DNA of 64,000 nt from Ehretia macrophylla (Eukaryota; Streptophyta; Magnoliopsida; Boraginales; Ehretiaceae). Positions 23,301 to 34,761 of this stretch are shown here, piece after piece; the stretch's first letter is position 1; each line of letters begins with the position of its first letter. The notes below the pieces were generated by a model. The model saw only the letters and a list, made by a program, of their open reading frames with translations, was not told the origin of the DNA and did no database searches. The stretch is taken from contig CM075778.1 of assembly GCA_037974665.1 (NCBI GenBank), positions 12,947,001 to 13,011,000 of the forward strand, given 5' to 3'. The translations under genes and the position numbers were made by a program.

Positions 23301-23820
23301 GATGCTTACAGCTCAGAGTCGACAGAAAAATTATGCCGATAGACGTCGACGGGACTTAGTATTTTCTAAGGGTGATCATGTTTTCTTGAAAGTCTCTCTG
23401 CGAAAAGGTGTGATTCGGCACGGCAAATGAGGTAAACTTAGTCCTAGATATGTGGGACCATTTGAGATCACTGAGAAAGTTGGAGATTTAGCTTACAGAT
23501 TGGCCTTACCTCCGAGTTTGGGTCAGATTCATGATGTTTTTCATGTGTCACTGCTGAGAAAGTATAATCCTGATCCGTCGCATATCATTGAGCCGGAGCC
23601 GTTGGAGATTGATGAGTCCTTAGCTTATGTTGAGAAGCCTCTTCGAGTGGTTGACCGAAAGATTCAGGAACTTAGAACTAAAAATATTCCTATGGTAAAA
23701 GTTCTCTGGGATCATCATGGGGTTGAGGATGCCACTTGGGAGCGAGAAGATCAGATCAGAGAGAAGTATCCGGAGCTCTTTGCCGAATCATGTAAGAATT
23801 GCGAGGACGCAATTAGTTTA
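20330..23820 (+). pseudogene. pol region of the Tekay/Del element: protease, RT, RNase H, integrase, chromodomain-like tail
   Basis: Protease: DTGATHSF near 20455-20480. Reverse transcriptase: [16 protein letters not shown] near 21125-21175 and the catalytic FIDDIL at 21459-21476. RNase [15 protein letters not shown] near 21898-21940, with DALSRKA near 22219-22240. Integrase: HHCC zinc finger near 22535-22660 (HPGSTKMY, then CLTCQK), then catalytic core with [15 protein letters not shown] and the glutamate block PQTDGQSER near 23010-23035. The C-terminal tail near 23690-23780 (VLWDHHGVEDATWE) is the chromodomain-like end typical of Tekay/Del. The region is nearly open. Confidence 0.93.
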
Positions 23821-23832
23821 AGGGGGAGAGGG
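23819..23832 (+). promoter_or_regulatory. Polypurine tract
   Basis: A purine-rich run (AAGGGGGAGAGGG) directly abuts the 3' LTR, the expected plus-strand priming site. Confidence 0.9.
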
Positions 23833-26300
23833 TGTGACACCCGAGAATTTCACCCTAAATTTATTATAATCGTTGCATACTTATGTGCGCATTTCTACGT
23901 ACATCATTTTTCTTGTTTAATTGTTTTTGTTGTAGGTTACTATTCATAATATTTTCGACTGTTTCGAAAGCTTGATTTTAAATTTTTCCTAGGTCACTCG
24001 ACATTTAAAAGGAACCAAGAAATTTTCGTTTTGAACTTTCGAGCTTAGGAGTATGCGTTTGAAAAATATTTTCCGTAAGCTTTGAATAGTGTTACGTTAG
24101 AATAGTGCTAGTTATTAATTAAAAAGCATTTGTAATTGCAATTAGCCTTAATTGATCAATATTTGAGACTACAAAGCTTAGGAAATTAATGATATACAAC
24201 ATATAAAACAACTAACTCATAAAAATTAAAAGCCACATAACATATTAGTCATTAAAAACAATTGCAAAAATTCCATCCATGTCCCCTAGCCTTGGCCGTC
24301 CACTTCAAGGAGGAAAAAGAGGATTTTTGCTTCTTCAATCTTGCACTTTGAGCTATTAGATTGATCTTGGGAGGATTTTGAACAACTTAGGACCTTCAAC
24401 AAAGCTTCTCCATCTTCAAAATTGTGAGGGAGTCTTATTTGCTTGAGTTTAAAGTTTATATGCATATGTTCAATTTTATTGAATTGTCAATTATAGCTAT
24501 ATATCTTGTTATGAATGCTTCCTATGAGTTATTTAAAGTCTCTAGAGCTAACTTTTGTGGTGTGATAACAAATTTAATGGTTGAATGTTGAGATTGATCA
24601 AATAGGTGATGAATAGTGCCTAAAACTAGGGTTTTGAGAAAATTTGCTAATTGGCTTGAATTGATGCCTCAATTAGGTGCTCTAGACCCTAGGGAAGGTA
24701 ATTGAAAAGCCACGTTAGGTTGAATCACTCGAATTTGAACTTTAGTGCATAAATGGCTTACTTTAAAAAGGGGGTTTTGCACGTTAGGCAATCCGGGCAA
24801 ATTTGGGCATCGATTTGGGTATCCTTGAGCTAAGGAAGCACCTTTGGTGCTTTCGTTTCGCGAAAATGGGGTTCGGTTAGTATGGCTATAGTTCAAAACC
24901 GTTCGAGGCCTTCCCGAACTTTTGCTTCAAAAAATGAGTTTTTATGACTTTAAAGGGTACCTTTGAGCTTAATTAGGAATATAGAAAGACTAGGGTATGA
25001 TTGGGAATCTCGAACTATGCTTAGGAGAAAGAAAGCTCGGTTAAAGAAAGGGGAAAAGTAGTTTTCAGCCTTCTTAGTTGCAATTGGAACTTGTTGTGTG
25101 TTAGTAATGCCTTGCATTGAATATTTAGGATGTAAGTAAGTTATTTGAGTAGATTATTGGAAGTAATTGTGTTGATTGCTTCTTTTGGCATCTATTAGTT
25201 AAAATCGTGCTTGTTTGAACTTTTATCGTGCATATATGTGAGGGCGGCCTACTTTGTCGTCCCTCTTACGTGTTATGTGTTATAATGATTGTTTGTGACT
25301 TGTATTGGGTTGCGCAACCTATATCGGACATGGTAGCGTCGAGAAACACGGGCGGCGTCGGGCTTGCCGTGCTCCCTCGACTACCATGGTGCCTATTCCC
25401 TTTCTCGCTGAGGCATACTCCACTACCCCAGAGGCGTGGTTCACCTGCTGGGCATGGACCTACCTCGGGAGAAAGGGTCGTAGGATCGGGATACATCCGG
25501 AGTATCCCAATTGTGGTGTTTGGGGTTTGCCGGCATATTCGTGATGCTCGTGGATCGTGGCTCGTGGATGAAGTCTTGGAAATGGAACCGTATCCTTTTT
25601 AAAGTGATTAATAGTTTGACTTATTGTCTTGTTAGTTTATGTGGCTTGTATATATATGTTTACTTGTGTTGCATATCATATTGCACGTTGGCATGCTGCA
25701 TCACCTCCCTCGCTGGGCAACTTTGTTGCTCACTCCTCATTTGAAATGTTTCAGGAGAAGCTGAGGTGAATCCCCAGCTGTTAGAAGTAGGAGAAGAAGA
25801 AGAAGTTCAAGTAGATCAGAATCAGTGATCTTGTGTACTGAGGTGGATTTTATGTGCTTCTTACGTGGAGTTCATGTTATTATTGTATTTTGAGACTTTG
25901 GAGTCTTGTATATATATGTCTAGTGGATGTGTATAAGGATGTTAAAGAAAATTGTTGGATTGTAATAATGAATTCTAGACTTTAATTTCCTTGCATGCTT
26001 GGAGTGATTGTTAATCTTCATATGGAACTTAGAAGTTTATTGTATTTAACTACTTATGACTAAAACTAACTTATCTCGCATGCTTGTGTGCTTTAGTAGA
26101 ATATTGTTGCTCCAAGGCTCGGATGGCCTTGTGATTGTGTTTTGGCTTTGGAGTTATTGTGGATAAGTTGTTGCGTTTAGTTTAGATGTCTTGAATGAAT
26201 GTTTACAGGTATCAGTTTTGTCCTTGGTACAGAGGAGACTCTGTCCGAGTGACGGGTCCGAGCTTGACTATTAACGTGGGGTTGGGTTCGGGGCGTTACA
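23833..26300 (+). repeat. 3' LTR of the Tekay/Del element
   Basis: Same length as the 5' LTR (2468 bp) and about 99% identical by eye. Modules: stem-loop 25240-25265, palindrome 25308-25319, acidic reading frame 25755-25828 and GAGA-loop hairpin 26226-26246. Confidence 0.95.
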
Positions 26301-26437
26301 TGAACTGACGAAGTCGAGTGCTTGCACTTTATGCCATTATGGGTATAGTCTAAATGCTTAGGTTATTAACTTTGTGGTTTGGGTGTATAGGACTTCATTA
26401 GAAAGGACACACATATGCAATAAGGCATCTATACATT

Positions 26438-26569
26438 ATGATGGATGAGAAGGTGGAAACCTTCAAAGCTAGGCTGGTGGCAAAGGGATACACTCAGAAA
26501 GAGGGTACCAATTATGAGAAAACTTTCTCACCGGTAGTTATGCTTAAGTCCATTACGATTTTCTGTAAA
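26438..26569 (+). pseudogene. Short Ty1/copia reverse transcriptase fragment
   Basis: The plus strand encodes the conserved copia RT block [14 protein letters not shown] followed by [10 protein letters not shown]. About 130 bp are present, with no neighbouring RT sequence. The fragment lies exactly between the two copies of the direct repeat. Confidence 0.8.
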
Positions 26570-27137
26570 TGAATATTTGCAATTGATAATTAAAATGTCA
26601 TCTTATTATATGAGCATGTTTTTCTCTCATTTGTTATGTGGATGACTCTATATATATATGCATGTGAGTCCCTTGCTTCAAGTGGTGACTTAGGTGTGTG
26701 GTGGTTATGCACAGAAAGTCTAGGTCATGGTTACTTTTTAAGCAGAGTAATTATGTCCATGACTAAGTAGTAAAGTTGGGCGCCTATGGTAGAAGTCATA
26801 GTAGAGTAAGTTCCATTTGTAGTAGGGTGATTTTCCTTGATCATGGATTTGTTCCAAACTTATTACACTTATGCATAAGTATGCATTGGACGGACCCTGT
26901 AGGTATGAACTCTAAATACGTACTATTAAAGGAAGAGTTCACCTATACCTACAGAGCTTCTAACTGGGTTATTGCTCTTAATCTTGAGCATGTGTGGATG
27001 AACCGATGAAATCGAGTGGTTGCACTTTGAGCCATTATAGGTGTGGTCTAAATGCTTAGGTCATTAACTCTATAGTTTGGGTGTATAGGACTTAATTAAA
27101 AGGAACATGCATATGTGATAAGGAATCTATACATTAA
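26570..27137. repeat. Second copy of the direct repeat
   Basis: It matches 15862-16361 plus 26301-26437 in order, from GTAAATGAATATTTGC to ATCTATACATTA, with scattered substitutions and a shorter microsatellite. No gene is seen. Confidence 0.75.
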
Positions 27138-28280
27138 TCACTCCCTTATAATAAGCCAAGCTAGATCATCCTGAATCTACGCATAGTAGTACTAGATGTT
27201 ACACTTAAGGGTAACTTCCTTGGATAAGTAGATAACCCCCGGAGGATGGTTGGATTGTGGATTAGAGTTTCTAAGGAGTTTAAGATATAGCTCAAAAGGT
27301 GATAGTACACTATGGCACCTGTCTTGACTACAAGTAAGTATAGAGGGTCAGTTTGGTCATTTAATCACTTAATTAGGCGTAAGACTATTTTATGTTCAAT
27401 ACAGTATTTATCCTCTAGTGCAGCCATAATCTTATAGTGGAATAAACTAAGGTTAGAATAATAAAGTATTGCTAAGAGACTAGCAGGAATATTTTATTTA
27501 TTCTTAGAGAAATGATAAATATGTCTTTGGTCCCCTTCTAGACAAATTAACTTATAAGCAATATTTGCTAAATTAAAGAAATACTATGGTAAAGAGAGTA
27601 TTTAATTCATTGACAATTAAATATTAAAAATACACATTCTATTTTGTAGAAAATGTATTTTGATTCTTAATTATTGGCTAAAATTGAATTAAATAAATAC
27701 CAAATTAATTAATTAGAGCATACTGGCTAAGCCAAGACCCTAGCTCGTGAACCAATGAGGTCACGTGGGTCCAGGGGCAAGCCAGGGAAGGGAAAAATCA
27801 GTCAGGGTAGAGGAAAAATAGAAAAATTAATTGTGGAAAAAAAATAGGATTCTTGCAGTCCAAAACCACATTTACTTTTTGGAGATTTTTTCTCAGACTC
27901 TTGTTCTATAAATATATCACTTCTCCAGCTCTGAAAAATTGTACCATCTCTTTTGAGATCTCTCTTCTCTCTCTTCAGTAAGCTTCATATTTTGAATAAA
28001 CTCAATTCTAGTTTTTCTTTAATTTAGTTCTAGTCCCACAACTAGAACTTGCTTTAGTAGATCTTGATCATAGAAGGAAAGATCAAGAGTTGAGAAGCAG
28101 AAGCCATATTCTAGGCGTGTAGATCTTCTTGAAGAAGGTGAAGTTTTCAATTTTTCGTTATGAGCAAAGAGGTATGTAAAACTTCATTATGATTTAGAAT
28201 TAAACTATGTTCTTCATGTTGTTTGAATTAACTATTCATGTTTAATCGCATAAGATCCGGCATGATTGTTATCGCCATGT
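27138..28280 (+). repeat. LTR-like or promoter-like copia-derived sequence
   Basis: An AT-rich stretch with a G-box-like CACGTGGGTCC near 27761 and a TATA-like TATAAATATATCAC near 27906, followed by a CT-rich leader (27955-27980). This is the usual look of U3-R-U5 in a plant copia LTR on the plus strand. No clear TG...CA borders or target duplication were found. No open gene is present. Confidence 0.4.
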
Positions 28281-28299
28281 CTATAGAAATTTTTGAATA

Positions 28300-28535
28300 T
28301 GAACCATGTAGCCTCTATCATTTTCCTTTACTATACGGGCTCGTGAAGCTATGGAAGATTATAAGAGATGTCCCGAGCTGTGTCAACTTTTTAAGGTTGG
28401 TTCTACTAAGGCGCGAGCTCGTGGTGCTGTAGAGGCTCGAGAAAAAGCGTAGGCCAGAGCTGAAAGGATTGCTCGAGCCAAAGGCGTTGACCTTAACTCT
28501 GAGTCAGAAGATGAAGATTCAGAAGACGATAGTTA
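28300..28535 (+). pseudogene. End of a basic/acidic coding remnant, antisense to the Tat element
   Basis: The plus strand reads a helical, Arg/Ala/Glu-rich segment (EAMEDYKRCPELCQLF, then ARAERIARAKGVDL) and ends in a Glu/Asp/Ser-rich tail (SESEDEDSEDDS). It is broken once. It lies downstream of the integrase of the minus-strand Tat element, in the opposite direction. Some Tat-clade elements are known to carry an antisense gene between integrase and the 3' LTR, so this may be the 3' end of such a gene. The pieces at 8716-9661 and 13253-13350 have the same orientation and could be upstream parts of the same locus. This is inference. Confidence 0.45.
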
Positions 28536-28540
28536 AGATA

Positions 28541-29045
28541 ACTTAGTCTTTCTGCTTTTGTTGTAATCTTGGGTCTTTCATGGCCTTTTTTTTTGTAATC
28601 CTTGACTTATCTATAAGACTTGTTTATTTGTCTTCGTAAGACTTTTAAGAATTTTTATGCCTTCTTGAGGTCTTACTGTACGTACATTTTTTTTTCTTTT
28701 CATGTATGATTTTTAAGGCAACTTATTGGCCTTTGAGCATTATAGCTCTTTATTTTGTGATCACTTTTAGTGCAACTTTAATGTCACTACTTTAGGCTAC
28801 CTTCAGCCTTTACCGTTTATTGGCTTATCTTTCTTTTAAAGCTCTTTATCGATTTATGAGGTCGCCCCTTTCTGGATTTCGACCTTAGGTCTTGCCTGAC
28901 AGGCTTCCCAACCTACTTGTTTTAACCTGCTATTCTCTTAGTTCGTATTGATCTAGAGGTGCACTATAAAATGAAAATTAAAGAATTTCATAGATGAGAG
29001 ATGGAAAGGGTATTTGCATTCATTTTCTTTAAACGATTTATACAA
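28541..29045. other. Non-coding stretch between antisense remnant and Tat integrase
   Basis: T-rich, with no open reading frame of note and no repeat border seen. Probably the untranslated spacer between the two convergent coding regions of the Tat element. Confidence 0.5.
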
Positions 29046-30480
29046 ATTATTTCTTAAGATGCGCGACATGCCAAGCATTCTTAAGTACCCTCCCCTCTAT
29101 TTTTGCTAACTTGTAGGTTCTTGGCATCAGCTCTTCTTCTATTCTATAAGGGCCTTCCCAACGTGGCTCAAGTTTCCCCTGGGTAGGATCAGGTCAAAAA
29201 CTTGGCTTTCTCATGACTAAGTCTCATTTTTACAAACATCGGAGTCGAACGTGCTTGATATAGCTCCGTTCCATGGCCCTTTTACTTTCCATATCCTGAT
29301 CTGGGCTTTTTGTTGGAACTCTTTTGTTAGATCCAGGTCTTCCTTCAAGGCTTGGTTATTAGTCTTCTTTTTGAAGCTTTGCGTCATAGGGGTCTGTAAG
29401 CCTACCTCCATTGGCAGCACCGTCTATGTTCTGAATATAAGGCAGAATGAAGTCTCTCCTATTGCAGAGCTTGGGGTTATCCTCATTGCCCATAAGACTT
29501 CGAGGAGCAGCTCGGCCCAAGGGCCCTTTGCATTCTCCAACTTCTTTTTCAATCCTTGTAAAATAGCTCGGTTAGTTATTTCCACTTGGCCATTTGTCTG
29601 GGGATGAGCTACTGATGCAAACCTTAATGATATGCCAAGTTCTTGACAGTGTTTTTTAAAGTATGCACAGTCGAATTGAGTGTCGTGGTTAGTGATCACT
29701 GTTCATGGAATCCCGAACCTACAAACGGCTGATTTTCACAAAAATTTCCAAGCCTTTTTTTCTATAATTGTTGAGGTGGGCTCTGCTTCTACCAATTTGG
29801 TGAAGTAGTCGACAGCTACGAAGATGTACTTTTTTTGCCTGACGCTGACTGGGAGTTTCCCTATGATGTCGAGCCCCCATTGGAAAAATGGCCACAGACT
29901 TGTAATGCATGTTAGGTCTGTGGCTGGTAATCATGAGATTTTTTAAAACATTTGCATGTGTCACATCATCGCACAAGGTCTCGTGAATCCTCATGAGTAG
30001 TGGGCCAATAGCACCCCTGCCTCAATATTTGCCAAGCTAGAGCTCAATACCTGAGGTGGTTTTCGTATATGCCCTTGTGAACATCCCGGAGGACGTACTT
30101 GCCTTCTTCTTTGTCCACACATTTGAGTAGTAGCGAAGTTAAGGACATTTTGTATAGTTGTTCTCCGATGAGGGTGAATCGCAAGGCCTGGTTCTCCATC
30201 TTTTTGGACTCTTTCTTATCCCAGAGTCGTATGTCTTCCTTAAGGTACTCAATGATAGATCGAGTCCAGAAGTCTTCTTTGTTGATCACCGCTATCTCTT
30301 TACCTTTGATTGAGATGCTGGGCTTCTCAACCTCTCCGAGCTGTATGACCGTTCTTCCAGCGGTATTCAATACAAGCTTGAATAGTATATCCGTCTTCTC
30401 ATTCTTGCCATGGGGGATTTGGGATATGCTGAACTGATTGAATCCCAAGATGAGGTCTTTGACCTGTGATAGGTATGTCG
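29046..30480 (-). pseudogene. Tat integrase region (broken)
   Basis: Read on the minus strand: a linker and zinc-finger part (VHKGIYENH near 30060-30085), the core with the second catalytic block (ITNHDTQFD near 29670-29700) and the glutamate block (HPQTNGQVEITNR near 29565-29605), then the C-terminal GPYRIEEEL- and HLKKYY-type tail near 29050-29160. Several breaks. Confidence 0.8.
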
Positions 30481-30830
30481 TCATAGCAGGCTCCTTGCTT
30501 TATACTCACCGAGGACTTGATGTGCGAAAAGTTGTGAGTCTGTTTTCACTTCTACAGCTCGGGCTCCTAATGATACTGCTATTTTTAATCTAGCAACCAA
30601 TGCCTCGTACTTTGCTTCATTGTTTGAGCCGAGAAATTTGAACTTAAGGGAGTATAACATATTCTCTCCTTCTAGATTTATGAGAACGATTTTGGCCCCG
30701 CTTCCTTGATTGTTAGAGGATCTATCAACCTGTACTTGCCAGGTCGAGTTTGTTTCTTCATGAGTTTCTCCTGTGTACTCGACTACGAAATCTGCGAGTG
30801 CTTGTGCTTTGATCGCCATTCTTATCTAGT
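30481..30830 (-). pseudogene. Second RNase H (archaeal-like, aRNH) of the Tat element
   Basis: The minus strand encodes KAQALADFVVEYT, WQVQVDRSSNNQGSGAKIVL and NNEAKYEALVARLKIA, the pattern of the additional RNase H that Tat and Ogre elements carry between pol RNase H and integrase. The first catalytic-type aspartate block is recognisable. Confidence 0.85.
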
Positions 30831-31059
30831 GTTTGATATCGAATTAACTCAACTCTACCGCCCACTTCAGCAACCTTCTTGATATTTCTAGACGTTGCAG
30901 GACCTGTCTCAAGGGCAGGTTTGTCAACACACGGATTGTGTGAGCCCATTAAAGTAGTGTTTTAATTTTCTTGAAGTGGTTACTAAAGCCAAGACGATCT
31001 TTTCAATCGGCAGGTATCTTGATTCTGCCCCTTGAAGCACTGTACTGACATAGTATACT

Positions 31060-31920
31060 GGTCATTGGGTTTTTTCATCCTTCCAGATCAGGGCCGCAAC
31101 TATCGTTGTTACTGATGCAGATAGGTAAGCATAGAACGGCTCTCCCTGCCTAGGTCGAGATAATATTGAGGGAGAGCTTAGGTACTCCTTTAATTCTTCA
31201 AATGCCTTCTGACACTTATCATTCCATTGGAAGTTTTTGGGACTTCTCAATGTTTTGAAGAGTAGAACGCATTTGTTCGCCAATTTTGACATGAATCGAT
31301 TAAGAACTGCGATCTTCCTGGTTAGAGATTGTACCTCCTTTACATTTTTTGGAGGTTTCATATTGGGGATTGCCTGAATTTTATCAGGATTTGCCTCTAT
31401 GCTTTTGTGAGTAATCGTGTACCCCAGAAACTTTCCAGCTTTTACGGCGAAAGCGCATTTCTCGGGGTTCAATTTTATGCCAAATTGCGACGTAGTTTTG
31501 AACGCCTCAGCTAGATCTACGAAATGGTCCTTGGTACTGCAGTCTTTGACCACCATAGCGTCAACGTAAATATCCATGTTTCTCCCGACCTGATGTTCAA
31601 AGACTTTGTTCATAATCAACTGGTAAGTTGCTCCTACATTATTTAGGCCAAAGGGCATTATTGTGTAACAGTATGTGCCTCTGTTGACTATAAATGCAGT
31701 CTTTTTTTTTTTCATCTTTAGGGGTTATCTTAATTTGGTTATACTCTTTGAAAGTGTTCATGAAGGACAACATTTCACTTCCCGAAATGGCATCTACTAA
31801 TTGGTCGATCCGAGGTAAGGAGCAGCAGTCCCTTAGACATGTTTTGTTGAGGTTAGTGTAGTCTACGCACATTCGCTATTACCCTAAACTTTTCCGCACC
31901 AAGACCACGTTCGCTAGCCA
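31060..31920 (-). pseudogene. Tat reverse transcriptase and RNase H
   Basis: RT signatures on the minus strand: MCVDYTNLNKTC near 31835-31870, YTIMPFGLNNVGATYQ near 31620-31670, and the region of the catalytic DD box (DIYVDAMVV near 31550-31580, where the second aspartate position is altered). The connection/RNase H part (FQWNDKCQKAFEELKEYL near 31180-31235) follows. Broken. Confidence 0.85.
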
Positions 31921-32214
31921 AGTCGGGTACTGTACTTCTCGAATATAGCCTGCTTTTAGAAGTTTTTCTACCTCCTCTCAGATAGTTTTATTTCTATCTG
32001 GGTGAAAGTTCATTCTTTTATGCCTCGCTACTTATGATTTGGGTCCACGTTCAAGTGGTGTGCGTTAGATTTGGGTTAACCCCTGTCATATCAAAAGAAG
32101 ACCATGCAAATACATTTTTATTTTTAGAGAGGAAATTGATTATACCTTCTCCACTGGAACTACTTTTCTTTCTCTGTCTTTCTTCTCTTTCTTGTTCTCA
32201 TCCTTCACTTCCTC

Positions 32215-32650
32215 CTAAGTGCCTGGGCTCCTGATTTTTAAGGTTGCTACATAACATTCCTTGGCCGCTTTCTGGTCTTCTTTGACCACTGCTATCCCTA
32301 TTGATGTCGGGAACTTTATCACTTGATGATAGGTCGAGACAATCACTCTGAGGTGATGTAGGGCTAATCTTCCTATGATCCCGTTGTATGTTGAGCAACA
32401 GTCAACTACCACAAATTCTGCCATGAAATGGATTTGTTTGCCTTGTGGCCCAATGGTGAAGGGTAGCTTGATGGTTCCTTCGGGTTTGAACCCATGGCCA
32501 GTGAATCTGGTGATTTCACTTTTGAAAGTCGTTAATTGCTCTCTGGCCAGCCCCACCCTCAGGTATGCATCGAAAAAGAGCTTTTCTGTTGAGCTTCCTA
32601 TGTCCACCATCATGTGGTGGACGTTGCATTTTCCTATCTAGACTGTGATG
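32215..32650 (-). pseudogene. Tat protease region
   Basis: The minus strand encodes MMVDIGSSTEKLFF (active-site DxGSS block) and FVVVDCCSTYNGIIGRLAL, the typical Tat protease arrangement in which the flap and ILGR-type motif follow about 80 residues later. Confidence 0.75.
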
Positions 32651-33725
32651 ACCAGGGGATTGTCGTGCAAGGTCCTAACTCCCTCCAGGTCATTGGTCAA
32701 GATGATGAGTTCCTCATAGACTTTGGACCTTTTTGGCAGCAGCTCTTCTCTTCTAGACCTTACATAGGCCTTGCTTGTGGCACGACTTTTACCTCCTACC
32801 GTTGATCTTCCTGTGATCATCCCGATGTCTACTAGCCTTCCATCAGTCCATTTAAGATTGCGCTTATGTTCGCGCTCAATTCTTGGTTGTGACTCCTGGC
32901 CTTTCTTGGCCATGTAGCGATGAAGTTTTCCTTTCTGAATCAGCAACTCTATCTTATTCTTGAGATTCTTGCACTTATTGATTTCATGACCATAATCATG
33001 ATGAAACCAGTAGAATTTCTATTTTCCTCTCTTCTTCGGATTGGACTTCATCCTAGGTGGCCACTTCAAATTGAGGTCAGATCGGGTCTCGATTTCCATC
33101 AATACCTCTAATCTTGGCATGATCAGAGGAGTATACTTAACAAATCGTCCAGTGGGAGCTAAGGCATCTTATACTGCTTCCAATCTAGAACCTCCCGCCG
33201 ATGAGCCATTGTCTTTGCTTCTTCCATAAGAAGGGCCGCACGGGTGGAACTTTTCTCCTTATGCTTTTGGTCCACCGCGTCTTCCTCCGAGCTAATATAC
33301 TTCCCGATTTTTTTCATCAGGTCATACAGATTTCTTGGCTCTTTTCTCGCGAGTGAGAAATGGAAGTGCCTAGATTTAGTAAGCCTTTGCTTATAAGCTG
33401 CTATAGCCACTACCTCATATAGACCAAGGATCTTTAGCGTTGCTTTGTTGAATCTTTTAGTGTACTCTCAGAGGGTTTCATCTTTCCCTTGCTCTAGCCG
33501 GAAAAGAAAGGTAGTTAGCTTGAGAGCCTTGGTACTGCTTGTAAATCTGTTAAGAAAAATTTCAACTAGGTTAACATAAATACTAATAGAGTTTTCAAGC
33601 AAGGTAGAAAACCATTTTCTCATGGCATCATCTAAGGTGCCTGGAAATGCTTTGCATTTCACTTCATCTGGGTTCTCTTTGAAGAGCATCAGATAGTTGA
33701 ATAGCTGGATATGAAAAGAAATCAT
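32651..33725 (-). pseudogene. Tat gag, C-terminal half
   Basis: The minus strand reads the gag core (AFPGTLDDAMRKWFSTL near 33595-33655, LEQGKDETL near 33468-33500), then a basic linker and a residual CCHC-region (near 32950-33000, degraded). Broken several times. At 33721-33725 it runs into a partial LTR. Confidence 0.75.
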
Positions 33726-34058
33726 TATATCAAACTCCTCACTTTATTAGTGTATACCCTCACCTTTCTCTTTGAGGCATTAACTCCGTTATTGTTCACA
33801 ACATTGTAAGAGAACAGGTCATTGGAACCACTAAGTCCACATTAGGCTTCAACTCGAAACAACTACGACTAATAGGAATAGACATATATTTAAGTTAGAC
33901 TAAACCTTCAAACTAATGAGCAAATCTCTTTATGTAAATCAGTAAATGGATGCTTGCTAAAAGTCACTACTCTTCTCTAATCTATCCACCAAATAGTAAA
34001 AGTGTAAATTTTTACCAACTCTAGAACAATACAAGAACGATGAAGAAGAACATTTACA
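33721..34058 (-). repeat. Partial LTR copy inside Tat gag
   Basis: It matches the outer third of the Tat LTR (35386-35716 and 42230-42564), from ATCATTATATCAAACTC to GAAGAACATTTACA. The inner part of the LTR is absent. It separates two overlapping stretches of gag, the product of the tandem duplication described for this element. Confidence 0.8.
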
Positions 34059-34710
34059 ATGTGGTGATCTTTGAAGAGCATTAGATGGTTGAACCACTGG
34101 ATATGATCTTTCGAGTCTCCAGTTCGATCATAAATTAGCAGATGGGAAAATTTATATCCGGCAATGGATACTTCTTGGATCTCTCTTATAAATGGGTGGA
34201 AACCCTACCCTTTCACAGATCTTCTTAATTCCGCAGGGATTTTGGATAGATCAACCTCCATTCCCCTGCTCTCTTACCTTCTTGGCCTTTTTTTTGGTTC
34301 TCTGCTTGAGGGGTTAGTGGATCATCGATCGTCCTCGTTCTTTGGCTCCTCTCTTCGTGGTTCATCGCGACTTGGCAGGACCTGTCAAACATTGTCTGGC
34401 TAAGCTTGTTGTTGAGCTTGTGGTCGGGCTTGTGTTAGCCTCTGTTCCCTGATGAAGTTATCCATAGTGTCTTTTATCGCATAAACCAGTTAAGTGAACT
34501 TGAAGCTCAGTTTGCTGCATTGGTACATTCGCAGTTTGTTCGGGTAAGGCCCTTCTTACTAAACCAGTTGGAATTGTTCTCGGTTGCGCAGGACCGTTGG
34601 TTGGAGCTGAGGTTGCCCTTATTGGCAAGCCTACTCTAGGAGGTAGCAATTCATCATGGTCAAGTGGTAGTAACTCGCTAGTATGGACTTGGCTTCTTGT
34701 CTTTACCAAT
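34059..34710 (-). pseudogene. Tat gag N-terminal part, inner copy
   Basis: The minus strand starts MVKTRSQVHTSELLPLDHDE near 34709 and runs through a Pro/Thr-rich segment to a HIQWFNHLMLFKD-type gag block near 34080-34110. A second copy lies at 35717-36370. Confidence 0.75.
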
Positions 34711-34742
34711 TCTTTTCTTAGTGGGAATCTGCATATTCGATT

Positions 34743-34760
34743 GCCACAGACGGCACCAAC
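34743..34760 (-). promoter_or_regulatory. Primer-binding site of the Tat element (inner copy)
   Basis: The minus strand reads TTGGTGCCGTCTGTGGCAA next to the LTR end, like the GGCGCCGTCTGTGG sites of Tat elements. The outer copy at 36401-36417 reads TTGGCGCCGTCTGTGGC. Confidence 0.8.
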
Positions 34761-34761
34761 T

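Larger units (their letters stand above)
16362..26300 (+). mobile_element. Full-length Ty3/gypsy chromovirus, Tekay/Del clade
   Basis: A complete element of 9939 bp with two 2468-bp LTRs, primer-binding site, gag, pol with a C-terminal chromodomain-like tail, polypurine tract, and the 5-bp target duplication TGAAC at 16357-16361 and 26301-26305. By eye the two LTRs differ at about 25 substitutions (about 1%), which at 1.3e-8 per site per year suggests insertion roughly 0.4 million years ago. It looks almost whole, with about three breaks in its coding region. It inserted into the copia-derived direct repeat. Confidence 0.95.

Noticed and set aside
23833-26300. A possible envelope-like gene downstream of the Tekay integrase
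   Set aside because: The pol tail runs directly to the polypurine tract and LTR, with no space for a further gene. The open frames beyond are LTR sequence.
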